Shown here piece by piece: positions 24,591-33,989 of a DNA stretch of 64,000 nucleotides (position 1 is the first letter of the stretch; the number at the start of each line of letters is the position of its first letter). The notes beneath the pieces are model-generated. The model made no database searches, was not told the origin of the DNA, and saw only the letters and a program-made list of their open reading frames with translations. The stretch is taken from the NCBI RefSeq assembly GCF_033843645.1, contig NZ_JAWXVZ010000004.1, forward strand, positions 248,001 through 312,000, in the 5' to 3' direction. The stretch comes from Pseudovibrio zosterae. Its GTDB lineage: Bacteria > Pseudomonadota > Alphaproteobacteria > Rhizobiales > Stappiaceae. A program made the position numbers and the translations under genes.

Positions 24591-24995
24591 CTAACCCGCT
24601 GGAACCACAGTGCCTTGCGCTATTGCACAGACCTTCTCGGCCCCATCGGCCAGCACGAAGATTGCACAGGAGCACACGGCTTGGCGTTTGCCGGAGGCCT
24701 CTACCTTTGCCCGGGCAATCAGCGTCTCGCCAACCGCCGGGCGTACATAGTTGATCTTGTATTCAGAGGTCAGCGCGTTGCCGCCAAGGGCGATGCCGCC
24801 CGCAAAAGTGATTGCATTGTCAGCAAGATAGCTCAGCACACCGCCATGAACAAAGTCATGCTGCTGTTTCAATTCATCCCGAATTGCCAACGTGATTTCA
24901 GCAGTTGTTGGTGTTGCTCCTGTCAGCTCCGCTCCAATGAACTTCGAAAATCGCTGCGCTTCAAAAACGCCCTTGGCAAAAGCCAGAATGTCCAT
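24591..24995 (-). CDS. PaaI-family hotdog thioesterase
   Basis: 134 aa single-hotdog protein. The PaaI/YdiI pattern is clear: an early helix-strand part, the catalytic loop HDFVHGGVLSYLADNAITFA (about 46-65, HGG with Asp in the following helix), and the strands EYKINYVRPAVGETLIARA and KRQAVCSCAIFV. It hydrolyses acyl-CoA thioesters in the cytosol; chain or aromatic specificity is unknown. It converges with the small membrane-protein gene, only 1 bp apart. Confidence 0.87.
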   Translation of the reverse strand: MDILAFAKGVFEAQRFSKFIGAELTGATPTTAEITLAIRDELKQQHDFVHGGVLSYLADNAITFAGGIALGGNALTSEYKINYVRPAVGETLIARAKVEASGKRQAVCSCAIFVLADGAEKVCAIAQGTVVPAG

Positions 24996-25078
24996 TTGCT
25001 TCCCTCCCTGTTTCTGGAAGGAAGGCTAGCGAGTGCCACAGCACCCGTAAATTGAACCGTTAGACCTAATAGGCTTTG

Positions 25079-25576
25079 CTATCCGGCTTCGCCTTCAAGC
25101 CACAGGACTGCTTTTTCCGCAAGAGTTTCAGCATGTTCTGCCACATCAAGCGGCAGCACACCGGGCTCTTCAGTTGGGTTCTCAAGCGTGGCAAGCTGGC
25201 TTTCCAGCAGCGCGGGCGGCATGAAGTGCCCTTCGCGCGTTTCCATGCGCTGCTGCAACAGGTCCCGAGAGCCGTAAAGGAAAATGAACTTGAGATCAGC
25301 ACCAGATGCACTGCGCAATCGATCACGATAGCTCTTCTTTAGAGCGGAGCACGCGGCAACCGCACCATGGTCGGGCGCAGCAAGAGCATGGCCCACCTGA
25401 TCCAGCCAGGGCCAGCGGTCTTCATCGGTCAGCGGAATGCCTTCAGCCATCTTGCGTTTGTTGTCATCGGAATGCAGCGCATCGCCTTCGATATACGGCA
25501 ACCCGAGCCGGTCCGCCAAAGCACGACCGACTGTGGACTTGCCACATCCGCTAACACCCATCACGACAATACGCAT
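25079..25576 (-). CDS. gntK: Gluconokinase
   Basis: 165 aa, phosphorylates gluconate to 6-phosphogluconate. The P-loop GVSGCGKSTVGRALA (7-21) lies at the very start, followed by EGDALHSDDNKRKMAEGIPLTDEDRWPWL, CSALKKSYRDRLR, and REGHFMPPALLESQLATLE, all diagnostic of bacterial GntK. I start at ATG 25576 (MRIVVMGVSG), preceded by AGGA; the longer frame adds a non-homologous leader. It lies beyond the terminator of the ribose operon and so probably has its own promoter. Confidence 0.92.
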   Translation of the reverse strand: MRIVVMGVSGCGKSTVGRALADRLGLPYIEGDALHSDDNKRKMAEGIPLTDEDRWPWLDQVGHALAAPDHGAVAACSALKKSYRDRLRSASGADLKFIFLYGSRDLLQQRMETREGHFMPPALLESQLATLENPTEEPGVLPLDVAEHAETLAEKAVLWLEGEAG

Positions 25577-25681
25577 GGAAATCCTGTTCCTTCTCACCAT
25601 TCGGAACGCGGTGTACCACACTGTGCCACAAAGAAAAGCATGGCCAATAGGGGAGGCGCGGAAATTCTGGGCGTTTAAAAC

Positions 25682-25716
25682 AAAAAAGAGGACTGGCGCG
25701 CCACACACCAGTCCTC
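25682..25716 (-). terminator. Rho-independent terminator of the ribose operon
   Basis: On the minus strand GAGGACTGG-n11-CCAGTCCTC is followed by six T, 22 bp beyond the rbsK stop. Confidence 0.9.
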
Positions 25717-25737
25717 CTCGGGTTCAGTGATATGGCC

Positions 25738-26658
25738 TCACTGTGAATTGAGTAGAGCTTCCACTTCTGCCGCTGTAGGTGCGGCAGGGGCAGCGCCGAT
25801 CTTGGTGGTTGCAAGCGCGCCGCAGGCCGCAGCGTAGCGGACGGCCTCACCAAATGGCAAGCCGGTATGCAGGGCGTGTGCAAGACCGCCATTGAAGCAG
25901 TCACCAGCAGCCACGCTGTCGATGCTCTCAACCTTGAACGGCTTGATGAAGCCGGTCTCACCATAACCGCTGTAGTACACCCCGTTGGCACCCAGCTTCA
26001 CGATGGCGGCAGATATGCCTTTTGCATGCAACTTTTCGGCAGCCTGTTGTGCCTCAGCTTCGTTGGTTGGCAGAACACCGGTCAGGATATGAGTTTCGGT
26101 CTCATTGGGCGTAACCACATCAACGTTTTCAAGGAAACCCGCAGGCAGCCCATGGGCAGGTGCAGGAGCCGGATCAAAGATCACCGTTCCCCCTGCTGCC
26201 CGGCACAAGGCCGCCGCTTCAAGGCAAGTCTCAACCGGCACTTCCAGCTGAATCATCAGGATCTTGGCTTCTTCAATCACCGACCTGGTGCGCGCCACAT
26301 CAGATGAATCCACGGCCATGTTGGCACCGCCGATCACCGTGATGCAGTTTTCCGCATTCGCATCAACGCCAATCACGGCAATCCCGGTAGCCGTGTTCTC
26401 ATCCACCATGACATCCGTCAGAGGCACGCCAAATTCCCGCAGGTTATCAAGTGCAAGCTGGCCAAAACTGTCCTTGCCAACCCGGCCAATCAGCGTGGTG
26501 TCGCTGCCCAGTTTGCGTGCTGCCACGGCCTGGTTACAGCCCTTGCCGCCAAGGCTGGTGGTATAGCTTTGCCCATGCAGGGTCTCGCCCGGCTTTGGCA
26601 GACGCTCTGAACGCGTGATGATGTCGACATTGATGGAGCCTAGAACCGCGATGGACAT
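25738..26658 (-). CDS. rbsK: Ribokinase
   Basis: 306 aa PfkB-family sugar kinase, converts D-ribose to ribose 5-phosphate. The start MSIAVLGSINVDIITRSERLPKPGE, the GGKGCNQAVAAR signature (about 37-48), and the C-terminal anion-hole/catalytic motif SVAAGDCFNGGLAHAL (about 248-263, Asp base) are all present. Length equals E. coli RbsK (309 aa). Last gene of the rbs operon, 7 bp behind rbsR. Confidence 0.94.
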   Translation of the reverse strand: MSIAVLGSINVDIITRSERLPKPGETLHGQSYTTSLGGKGCNQAVAARKLGSDTTLIGRVGKDSFGQLALDNLREFGVPLTDVMVDENTATGIAVIGVDANAENCITVIGGANMAVDSSDVARTRSVIEEAKILMIQLEVPVETCLEAAALCRAAGGTVIFDPAPAPAHGLPAGFLENVDVVTPNETETHILTGVLPTNEAEAQQAAEKLHAKGISAAIVKLGANGVYYSGYGETGFIKPFKVESIDSVAAGDCFNGGLAHALHTGLPFGEAVRYAAACGALATTKIGAAPAAPTAAEVEALLNSQ

Positions 26659-26665
26659 GGCTTTC

Positions 26666-27661
26666 CTACTTCCTTACCGATTGACGGATGACGAGTTCTG
26701 GCACGAGCTGAATGACAGGGGGCATGTCCACCTTGTTGTCCAGGTGGTCGATCAGCGTTCTGGCAGCTTCCAGACCCAGCTCGAAACTCGGTTGCTTGAT
26801 TGTTGTCAGTGTTGGCGTCATGTAGCCAGCATATTCAATATCATCGTATCCCATAACAGAAATGTCCTCAGGGATACGCAGGCCTCGCTCCTGTATCGCA
26901 TGGTAAGCGCCAATGGCCATGAGATCGTTGAACGCGAAAATGGCTTCTGGCATCTGACCACGCTCCAGGATCTGGGACATGGCTTTGTAGCCCCCAGAAA
27001 CGGTGAGGGGCCCAGAAGCACTCCATTCGGCGTTCACTGGCAAATCAGCTGCAGACATGGCCTCAAGATAGCCGCGATGACGGTCGATGGAGCGTGGATG
27101 GCCTTCCGGGCCCTTCAGGCAGCCTATTTTTTTCAGGCCGCAGGACAGCAGGTGGTTGGTGGCCAGACGACCGCCAAGAACAGAGTCATCCTGCAACGTG
27201 CAGGCATGTTCCTGCGGCGCTGAATCCAACACCACCTTTGGCAGGCCCTTCACTTTTTGCAGGGCCTCATTGAACTTTTCTTCGGAGCGATTTGTCATGA
27301 CCACCAGCGCATCAATGCGCTTTTGAACAAGTGTGGTCAGGTTATCGAGCTGCCGGTCAATCTCATTGCCCGAGTTGCACAGGATCAGGCTGAAGTTGTT
27401 TTGATAGCACCCTTCCTCAACCCCGCGAACAACCTCTGCAAAGAAAGGGTTCGTACTGGAGGAAACCAGCATGCCCAGATTGTTGGTCCGGTTCATTTTC
27501 AGGGCACGGGCGAGAGTACTTGGGTGGAAGCCGAGCTGGTCGATCGCCCGCTCTACCCGTCGGGTTGTCGATGGGGACACGTACCGTGTCTTATTGATAA
27601 CGTGAGAAACTGTCGAAGGTGACACGCCAGCTGTTTGAGCTACATCTTTGATACTGACCAT
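26666..27661 (-). CDS. rbsR: Ribose operon repressor, LacI family
   Basis: 331 aa. The LacI HTH and hinge are at the start (MVSIKDVAQTAGVSPSTVSHVINKTRYVS, hinge ALKMNRTNNLGM), then a periplasmic-binding-protein-like effector domain (FFAEVVRGVEEGCYQNNFSLILCNS...). Closest in appearance to RbsR of enterobacteria. ATG 27661 starts directly at the HTH with a purine-rich GGGGAAAG ahead. It sits inside the operon it should control, between rbsB and rbsK. Its likely operators are upstream of rbsD (31619-31642). Confidence 0.9.
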   Translation of the reverse strand: MVSIKDVAQTAGVSPSTVSHVINKTRYVSPSTTRRVERAIDQLGFHPSTLARALKMNRTNNLGMLVSSSTNPFFAEVVRGVEEGCYQNNFSLILCNSGNEIDRQLDNLTTLVQKRIDALVVMTNRSEEKFNEALQKVKGLPKVVLDSAPQEHACTLQDDSVLGGRLATNHLLSCGLKKIGCLKGPEGHPRSIDRHRGYLEAMSAADLPVNAEWSASGPLTVSGGYKAMSQILERGQMPEAIFAFNDLMAIGAYHAIQERGLRIPEDISVMGYDDIEYAGYMTPTLTTIKQPSFELGLEAARTLIDHLDNKVDMPPVIQLVPELVIRQSVRK

Positions 27662-27683
27662 CTTTCCCCACGCCTCGTCTGGT

Positions 27684-27708
27684 GGACCCGGCACGGTGCG
27701 CCGGGTCC
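27684..27708. promoter_or_regulatory. Strong intercistronic hairpin between rbsB and rbsR
   Basis: GGACCCGGC-acggtgc-GCCGGGTCC with 9-bp arms and no U-tract, 28 bp from the rbsB stop. Such stems often protect the binding-protein mRNA or reduce read-through into the following gene. Confidence 0.6.
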
Positions 27709-27735
27709 GAATCTATCACAGCACTAGCTGATGTA

Positions 27736-28617
27736 TTACTTGGTTACCAGCTTCAGTGGAACAGGAGTGTAAGCTTCTACGCTTTCACCCTTGAGGATCT
27801 GGTCTGCAGTGATGATGCCGATGGCACCGATCATGCCAGCCTGCTGTGCAACGGTCGCCAGCATGGAGCCATCGTTTACCGCTGCAACGCCGTCGTTGGT
27901 GCCGTCAAAGCCGACCACGATGATGTCGCGACCAGATGCTTCAATTGCCTTTGCTGCACCCAGAGCCATTTCATCGTTGTGTGCGAACACAGCGTTGATC
28001 TCTGGCTGTGCCTGAAGGATGTTTTCCATCACGTTCAGACCCTTGGTACGGTCAAAATCAGCTGGCTGGCTGGCAACAACTTCGATGCCTTCCACTGCTG
28101 CAACTGCCTTGTTGAAGCCTTCACCACGGTCACGAGCAGCTGACGTACCTGGTACGCCTTCCAGCTCTACAACCTTACCGGAACCGCCAAGCTTTTCAGC
28201 GATCAGCTTACCGGCCATTTCGCCGCCCAGAACGTTGTCGGATGCAACGTGAGAGACAACTTCACCACGGGACGCGCCACGGTCCAGGGTAACAACCGGA
28301 ATTTCCTTGCGGTTTGCAGCGCGGATGGAGCTGGAAACTGCGTCAGAGTCGGTTGGGTTGATGAGAAGGATCTTGATGTCCTTGTTCAGAACGTCTTCAA
28401 CGTTGGCAAGTTCTTTGGCTGGATCGTTCTGGCTGTCGAGAACAAGCAGTTCGTAACCCATTTCCTGAGCCTTGGCTTCAGCACCGTCCTTGAGGGTGAC
28501 GAAGAAAGGATTGTTCAGGGTGGAGACAACCAGTGCCATGGTGTCAGCTGCCATTGAATGAGCGGTGGAGCCCAACAGCATTGCTGTACCGACGGCGATT
28601 CCAAGTAGTTTCTTCAT
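27736..28617 (-). CDS. rbsB: Ribose-binding periplasmic protein
   Basis: 293 aa substrate-binding protein of the ribose ABC importer. Signal peptide MKKLLGIAVGTAMLLGSTAHSMA, then the typical type I binding fold (DTMALVVSTLNNPFFVTLKDGAEAKAQ, INPTDSDAV, TLDRGASRGEVVSHVASDNVLGG, FAHNDEMALGAAKAIEASG). I start at ATG 28617 because GGGAG lies 8 nt upstream and the signal peptide begins there. It may also present ribose to a chemoreceptor, as in E. coli. Confidence 0.95.
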   Translation of the reverse strand: MKKLLGIAVGTAMLLGSTAHSMAADTMALVVSTLNNPFFVTLKDGAEAKAQEMGYELLVLDSQNDPAKELANVEDVLNKDIKILLINPTDSDAVSSSIRAANRKEIPVVTLDRGASRGEVVSHVASDNVLGGEMAGKLIAEKLGGSGKVVELEGVPGTSAARDRGEGFNKAVAAVEGIEVVASQPADFDRTKGLNVMENILQAQPEINAVFAHNDEMALGAAKAIEASGRDIIVVGFDGTNDGVAAVNDGSMLATVAQQAGMIGAIGIITADQILKGESVEAYTPVPLKLVTK

Positions 28618-28648
28618 TTCAATCTCCCGATGAAGTGGCCTACGTGAC

Positions 28649-29593
28649 CTAACCATTTGCCTTGCCACGGCTGTCAACAACAACCGCGAGAAGGATCACA
28701 GCGCCCTTGGCGATCATCTGGTAGTAAGATGATACATCCATGATGTTCAGGGCGTTGTTCAGCACGCCGATAATCAGCGCACCGATGATGGTGCCAATAA
28801 TTCGACCACGGCCGCCCATGAGGCTGGTTCCTCCCAGAACGACTGCGGCGATGGCATCCAACTCGTAACCCAGACCTGCTGTAGGCTGAGCTGACTCCAA
28901 GCGAGCGGTCAGAATGATTCCCGCCAGAGCTGCCAGCGTGCCACTGATAGCGTAGACGGTAATTTTGACAGCTCTTACATTTACGCCGGACAAACGTGCT
29001 ACGTTTTCGTTGCCGCCAATAGCGTAAACATACCTACCCAACTTGGTGTGTGTAAGAATAAACCAACAGATGATTAACACGACCGCTGCGACGACCACAG
29101 GGTTAGGCAAACCAAAGGTATAGCCCGCACCGAACTGATAAAAGCTCTCTGCAACGTCGAAGCTGCCGGTCGAGATTGGGCGACCCTCAGTATAAACCAG
29201 GGTTGCACCGCGGATCATGGTCATACCAACAAGTGTGGCAATGAAAGGCTGCACCCCGGCATAAGCGATGATGACGCCACTGGTTGCGCCAAGCGCCGCG
29301 CCCACCAGCAATGTGGCAAACAAGGCCAGCACCAAGGGGGTGTCCATGCCGATCAGACTGGCGCAGATGGCGCCCGCAAAGGCAAGGATTGAGCCCACTG
29401 ACAGATCAATACCAGCCGTGATGATTACAAAGGTCATGCCCATCGCAATCACGGCGTTGATTGAGGTCTGACGCAGGATGTTCAGCATGTTGTCAACGCC
29501 AAGGAAGTTGGCATTGATCACCGAAACGATTGCCATCAATAGCAGAAGGCCAATCAGCGATTTGTTGTCGCTTGCGAATTGTTTAACGTTCAT
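28649..29593 (-). CDS. rbsC: Ribose ABC transporter permease
   Basis: 314 aa BPD_transp_2-family permease with about eight to ten helices. The start (SLIGLLLLMAIVSVINANFL), ITAGIDLSVGSILAFAGA, the conserved cytoplasmic loop TKLGRYVYAIGGNENVARLSGV and the region AVVLGGTSLMGGRGRIIGT match RbsC. It forms the membrane channel with RbsA and RbsB encoded on either side. Confidence 0.95.
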   Translation of the reverse strand: MNVKQFASDNKSLIGLLLLMAIVSVINANFLGVDNMLNILRQTSINAVIAMGMTFVIITAGIDLSVGSILAFAGAICASLIGMDTPLVLALFATLLVGAALGATSGVIIAYAGVQPFIATLVGMTMIRGATLVYTEGRPISTGSFDVAESFYQFGAGYTFGLPNPVVVAAVVLIICWFILTHTKLGRYVYAIGGNENVARLSGVNVRAVKITVYAISGTLAALAGIILTARLESAQPTAGLGYELDAIAAVVLGGTSLMGGRGRIIGTIIGALIIGVLNNALNIMDVSSYYQMIAKGAVILLAVVVDSRGKANG

Positions 29594-29617
29594 GGTTCCT
29601 ACCCGTTTTCTGCGCGC

Positions 29618-31102
29618 TTACTGGCCCGCTACAGCGCAGCGCATGATGCTTTCCTGGTCGGCTTCGTCCCGAGAGAATTCACCGGTCAGCTTTCCGCTGG
29701 AAAGCACCAGAATCCGATCTGAAATGCCCAAAAGCTCAGGCATATCGGAGGAAATCAGGAGTATGCACAGACCCTCGGCCTTGAGCGTGTTGATGAGTGA
29801 GTAAATTTCCCGTTTGGCGCCGACGTCGACACCGCGGGTTGGCTCATCAAGGATCAGGATGCGCGGTCCGGGGATCAGCGATTTGGCGATGGAGACCTTC
29901 TGCTGGTTACCACCGGACAGGTTCTGCACCAGACTTGCGCCACCTTGTGTCTTGATGCTGAACGCCTTGATGAACTCGTCAATGGTGATCTCTTCAGACT
30001 TGCGGTTCACCATGCCCATGCCATTGGTGAACTTGGCAATGCCGGTCAGCGACATGTTGGAGCCGACCGGATGCATCTGAATGAGGCCTTCGGACTTCCG
30101 GTCCTCAGTCACATAGCCAATGTGATTGGCAATGCCCTGACGTGGGTTGGAGATCGTCACTGCTTTCCCATCAATCTTGATGGTGCCACTTGTGACGTGG
30201 TTGGCTCCGAATATGGCCTTGGCCAATTCGGTCCGGCCGGCGCCCACCAGTCCGGAAAAGCCAACCACTTCACCCGCCCTTGCGCTAAAGGAAACTTCGT
30301 GGAAGCCTTTTGCTGAAAGTTTTTCGACCTCGAGCCGAATGTCACCGGGCTTTGCCGGAACGAACGGATACTGGTCGGAAAGTTCGCGGCCCACCATGTG
30401 CCGGATCAGATCATTTTCGGTGATCTCGGCGGTTGGACCGGTGTGGACCATCTGACCATCGCGCAGGATGGCGATGTCCTCACAAATTTCAAAGATCTCT
30501 GCCAGACGGTGAGAGATGAAGACGAGGCCTTTGCCCTGCGCCTTCAGGTCAGCCACGACCTCAAACAGGATCTTGGCTTCAATATCGGTCAAGGCGTCCG
30601 TCGGCTCATCCATGATGATGACTTCCGCGTTGAGCGACAGGGCCCGTGCGATCTCAACCATTTGCTGCTGAGCAATGCTGAGGGAACCCAGGGGCGCGGC
30701 AGGGTCGATGTTCTGCTTGAGCGCCTCAAGCCACTTCTTGGACTCGGACTTAACGTAGTCCCACTGGATCTTTCCAAGCTTCGTTGGCTCGCGCCCAAGG
30801 AAAATGTTTTCAGCAACGCTGAGGCCTGGCAGGAGGTTTAGCTCCTGGTGGATCACTGCGATGCCATCATCAATGGCCTGACGGGCACTGGTGTAGTTTA
30901 CCGTTTCACCCTTGTAGGTGATGGTGCCAGCATCTCGTGCATAAATGCCTGCAATGATTTTCATCAGGGTTGACTTGCCCGCACCGTTCTCGCCGGCGAG
31001 GCCAACAGCCCGGCCGGGATGGATCTCAAGACCAACGGACTTGAGAACATGAACCGCGCCAAAGGACTTCTTGATGTCTTTAAGTTCTAATAGGGCCGAC
31101 AC
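29618..31102 (-). CDS. rbsA: Ribose ABC transporter ATP-binding protein
   Basis: 494 aa with two fused ATPase domains. The first has Walker A GENGAGKST (about 38-46), signature LSIAQQQMVEIARAL and Walker B VIIMDEP. The second has the degenerate Walker A GLVGAGRTE, signature LSGGNQQKVSIAKSL and LILDEPTRGVDVG. This asymmetry is normal for RbsA/MglA proteins. Cytoplasmic face of the importer. Confidence 0.95.
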   Translation of the reverse strand: MSALLELKDIKKSFGAVHVLKSVGLEIHPGRAVGLAGENGAGKSTLMKIIAGIYARDAGTITYKGETVNYTSARQAIDDGIAVIHQELNLLPGLSVAENIFLGREPTKLGKIQWDYVKSESKKWLEALKQNIDPAAPLGSLSIAQQQMVEIARALSLNAEVIIMDEPTDALTDIEAKILFEVVADLKAQGKGLVFISHRLAEIFEICEDIAILRDGQMVHTGPTAEITENDLIRHMVGRELSDQYPFVPAKPGDIRLEVEKLSAKGFHEVSFSARAGEVVGFSGLVGAGRTELAKAIFGANHVTSGTIKIDGKAVTISNPRQGIANHIGYVTEDRKSEGLIQMHPVGSNMSLTGIAKFTNGMGMVNRKSEEITIDEFIKAFSIKTQGGASLVQNLSGGNQQKVSIAKSLIPGPRILILDEPTRGVDVGAKREIYSLINTLKAEGLCILLISSDMPELLGISDRILVLSSGKLTGEFSRDEADQESIMRCAVAGQ

Positions 31103-31143
31103 TTCCGCTTACCCTCCCAAGCTGCAAGTTTGGTCGTTACGAC

Positions 31144-31563
31144 TTAAAACGAAACGCCAGCGTAGAAAATGACGTTTGCGTAAGGAGTACACTCCCCAGT
31201 GCGCACAACGGCCTTACAACTTGCTGTTTCTTTCTTGAAATCATCATGGGAAGTAGTGGCGACGGCAATGTCGGTGCCTTGCGCATCCGCAATGCGCGCT
31301 ATGAACGCCATGACTTCCGCGTGGTAGTCGGGCTGCTGCTCGACCATTTCTTTCGCGATCAGAACACGTTCGATCTGAAGCTCACCACCAATGGTCTCGG
31401 CCACATCAAGCATGCCAGGCAAGTGACGACGGACCGCAAGATCGATCCGCTCGGTACCTGCTGGAATTGGCAGGCCTGCATCACCCACGCAGATGCCATC
31501 GCCATGGCCCATGCGGGAAATGATGTCGGAAATAGGTGCGTTTTGAAGAACGCTTTTTCTCAT
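31144..31563 (-). CDS. rbsD: D-ribose pyranase
   Basis: 139 aa, interconverts pyranose and furanose ribose forms ahead of RbsK. Sequence order fits E. coli RbsD: MRKSVLQNAPISDIISRMGHGD (His20 region), CVGDAGLPIPAGTERIDLAV, ending TGECTPYANVIFYAGVSF. ATG 31563 is preferred over a longer frame because GGGAG precedes it and the family starts there. First gene of the operon. Confidence 0.94.
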   Translation of the reverse strand: MRKSVLQNAPISDIISRMGHGDGICVGDAGLPIPAGTERIDLAVRRHLPGMLDVAETIGGELQIERVLIAKEMVEQQPDYHAEVMAFIARIADAQGTDIAVATTSHDDFKKETASCKAVVRTGECTPYANVIFYAGVSF

Positions 31564-31618
31564 GAGGGCCGCTCCCAAACAGATCATGAATCGTGTCGTT
31601 GGGGGCATTAAAACCTCA

Positions 31619-31642
31619 GACAAACGTTTGCGCAATCGTTTT
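31619..31642. promoter_or_regulatory. Adjacent LacI-type operators upstream of rbsD
   Basis: CAAACGTTTG (31621-31630) is a perfect palindrome of the LacI-family core. Directly beside it, GAAAACGATTGC on the minus strand (31631-31642) fits the GnAAnCGnTTnC pattern. A -10-like TATAAG lies just upstream in the transcription sense (about 31648-31653), so bound RbsR would block initiation or elongation. Confidence 0.7.
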
Positions 31643-31663
31643 CCTACTTATATATCACTGTAT

Positions 31664-32249
31664 GGGAGAAATTCTGACCTTAGGGAATCTTTATGACCAC
31701 TGAATTACAGCGGGTCAATATCTAGGTGTTTTGTTGAGCCAGACGCTACCTCTGAAATTTCAGGGAACAGGATTTTTCGAGTGAGTTCCGCTAGTTAATA
31801 TCTCACGAGCCAATACCTCGACTTGGGCCACCACAGTAAAACTCAAGTGCGAGATTACGCGCACTGAGTGCAATCCCACCTCACTGCTGCAACTTTGAAC
31901 AGGTCTAATATATTTCAAATAATTTTCATCTGTTGTGGGCAGTTCACCTGTTTTGAGTGAATCAGGATCACATCAAAGGCCCAAGCCTGCACTCAACGCT
32001 ACGTGGAAACGCGCAGAGGCCTCAAATTCGCCTCTTGCACATCCGCTACACATCCGAGATGCTGATGGCGGTTCTGTTGAGCTATCTCCATAGCCAACCC
32101 AACACCAGCCTGAGGAGCGGACATGTTCGACATACCCGGCCGAAACCGCAATGCTCCTTACAGCAAGGCACATGATTGGTGGCCGCCGCCTGCACGCACA
32201 GCCCTTTTCTAAGAACAACCCGACCTTAAACCTCTCATGGGAGAGAACC
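31664..32249. other. Intergenic region between rbs operon and dioxygenase gene
   Basis: About 590 bp shared by two divergent transcripts. AT-rich at 31660-31950. A weak inverted repeat TTCAC-n9-GTGAA lies at 31943-31961. No gene recognised. Confidence 0.45.
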
Positions 32250-33356
32250 ATGGAACTTGTGTGTGTAGACAAGGACCTGGGTGCCGTGCGTCTGCGCGAT
32301 CATCTGGGAACTGACTTGAGCTACCCTTTTATCTGGCTGCGCGACAATTGCCCAAGTGCCTACCACCCTGACACAAAAGAGCGGACATTCGACTTGTTGT
32401 CAGTGGAAATGGACAGGGAACCGGAAGCCGTCCGCACTGATGGCGACACATTGATTGTGGAGTGGCCTGACCACACCAGCCAATTCTCAATGAACTGGCT
32501 TAGTGAGCACCGGCCGGGTGTGCCTGTGGCGGACCCAGCGGACCTGCCAGCGGTGCCTTGGCGCGGGGATTTGGGCAGCAGCAATATTCCACGTGCAAAG
32601 GCTCAGGACGTGCTCCACGATGACGGCGCTTTGAAAGATTGGCTTGAAGCAACCCGCCGCTATGGACTTTCCATTGTGGAAGGGCTGGAGGATGATCCGG
32701 AGGCGGGAATGGCGGTTGCACGCCGCGTCGGCTTCTTGCGCGAGACAAATTTCGGCACAACCTTTCAGGTCAAGTCCAAACCCAACCCGAACAATCTGGC
32801 TTACACCGCTGATGCGCTGCCACTGCACACAGACCTGCCCAATCAGGAACTGCCACCAGGTTTTCAGTTTCTGCATTGCCTTGCAAATGCGGCTGAAGGC
32901 GGTGGCTCCATCTTTGCGGATGGGGTGGCGATCTCTGAAGACTTGTGCCGGGAGGACCCAGAAGCGTTTCACCTGCTTTCGACTGTCTCGATCCCGTTTC
33001 GCTTTCACGATGAGGCCTATGACATCCGCCGCCGGCAGTTCGTGATCACGACGCGGGAAGACGGGCAGGTGAGTGAGGTCTGCTACAACGCGCATATAGC
33101 GGGGACTTTTGATTTGCCTGCGGAGCAGATGCGTGGCTACTACCGCGCCTACCGGGCTTTCATGGCAAAGACCCGTGACCCGCGCTATGTGCTCAGCCTG
33201 ACGCTTTCAGGCGGTCAGATGGTTGTGTTTGACAATCGCCGGGTTCTGCATGGCCGTGAGGCGTTTGATCCGAACACAGGACGCCGCCACCTGCACGGGT
33301 GCTACGTGGACCGCGGCGAGTTTGAGAGCCGTCTTCGCGTGCTTGCCCGCCGTTAA
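32250..33356 (+). CDS. Gamma-butyrobetaine hydroxylase-like Fe(II)/2-oxoglutarate dioxygenase
   Basis: About 368 aa. The N-terminal domain (DLSYPFIWLRDNCPSAYHPDTKE) is the small zinc-binding domain of the BBOX/TMLH family. The catalytic jelly-roll follows, with the iron ligands HTD (in LPLHTDLPNQELPPGFQFLHC) and the distal His in VVFDNRRVLHGREAFD, with the 2-oxoglutarate Arg near GRRHLHGCY. Such enzymes hydroxylate gamma-butyrobetaine to L-carnitine or trimethyllysine; which one cannot be told here. ATG 32250 is chosen because GGGAGAGA lies 5-6 nt upstream. No carnitine genes are adjacent. Confidence 0.87.
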   Translation: MELVCVDKDLGAVRLRDHLGTDLSYPFIWLRDNCPSAYHPDTKERTFDLLSVEMDREPEAVRTDGDTLIVEWPDHTSQFSMNWLSEHRPGVPVADPADLPAVPWRGDLGSSNIPRAKAQDVLHDDGALKDWLEATRRYGLSIVEGLEDDPEAGMAVARRVGFLRETNFGTTFQVKSKPNPNNLAYTADALPLHTDLPNQELPPGFQFLHCLANAAEGGGSIFADGVAISEDLCREDPEAFHLLSTVSIPFRFHDEAYDIRRRQFVITTREDGQVSEVCYNAHIAGTFDLPAEQMRGYYRAYRAFMAKTRDPRYVLSLTLSGGQMVVFDNRRVLHGREAFDPNTGRRHLHGCYVDRGEFESRLRVLARR

Positions 33357-33394
33357 TACCACCGGGAGGTTTCGGCCCTGCCGGGCCGGAACAG

Positions 33395-33961
33395 CTACCT
33401 TGGGCCGACGCCTTCAAATAGGGTGGTCAGTACGATCTGAAGCGCTTGTTCATCGGTCACCTTGCCGCCTGCGCGCAGCTCCCACGCCGTGAACAGCAAT
33501 GCATCGACGGTTGATCCGATCCATTCGGGCGGCAGATCAGGGCGCAAAACGCCCTCGGCCTGCGCCTCGACAATGAACTGAACCATCTCCTTGTCGCGCT
33601 CCGCGAGCTCCTGAGCGCTGAGAACCTTGGGCGCTAGTTCATCCCAATGCACGCCAACAAAACGAAAGTGCTCCGCCTTGGGCAGGAGCGCCGTAACCAG
33701 TGCGACGATGGCCTCTCGACCGCGCTGCCCGGTTGCCTCCAAAGCGGCGATCTCTGCCGCCAGCACCTCCAGAGAGTCAATGAACACAGCCAGTATCAAC
33801 GCATCACGCGTGGCAAAATGCCGATAAAGCGTGGCCCGCCCAACCCCTGCGAACTTTGCAACCTCACTTAAAGACGCGCCTGGATTCTTGAGCAACAATT
33901 GCCGCCCCGCGCTAATGAGGGCATTTCTGGATTGTACGATGCGTTTGTCCTGCTGCGTCAT
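33395..33961 (-). CDS. TetR-family repressor of the RND efflux operon
   Basis: 188 aa. The HTH is at about 10-54 (NALISAGRQLLLKNPGASLSEVAKFAGVGRATLYRHFATRDAL), with a helical ligand domain behind it. Divergent from an RND membrane-fusion/permease pair with an elaborate palindrome in between, so it should repress the pump and itself. The ligand is unknown; typically it would be a pump substrate. Confidence 0.88.
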   Translation of the reverse strand: MTQQDKRIVQSRNALISAGRQLLLKNPGASLSEVAKFAGVGRATLYRHFATRDALILAVFIDSLEVLAAEIAALEATGQRGREAIVALVTALLPKAEHFRFVGVHWDELAPKVLSAQELAERDKEMVQFIVEAQAEGVLRPDLPPEWIGSTVDALLFTAWELRAGGKVTDEQALQIVLTTLFEGVGPR

Positions 33962-33989
33962 TGGAGCCTATCAAGCGAGAGAATTTTAT

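Noticed and set aside
26023..26034. TTTGCATGCAAC inside rbsK resembling the MarR-type site
   Set aside because: Arm spacing differs (no 2-bp centre) and it lies in the middle of a coding sequence; probably chance.
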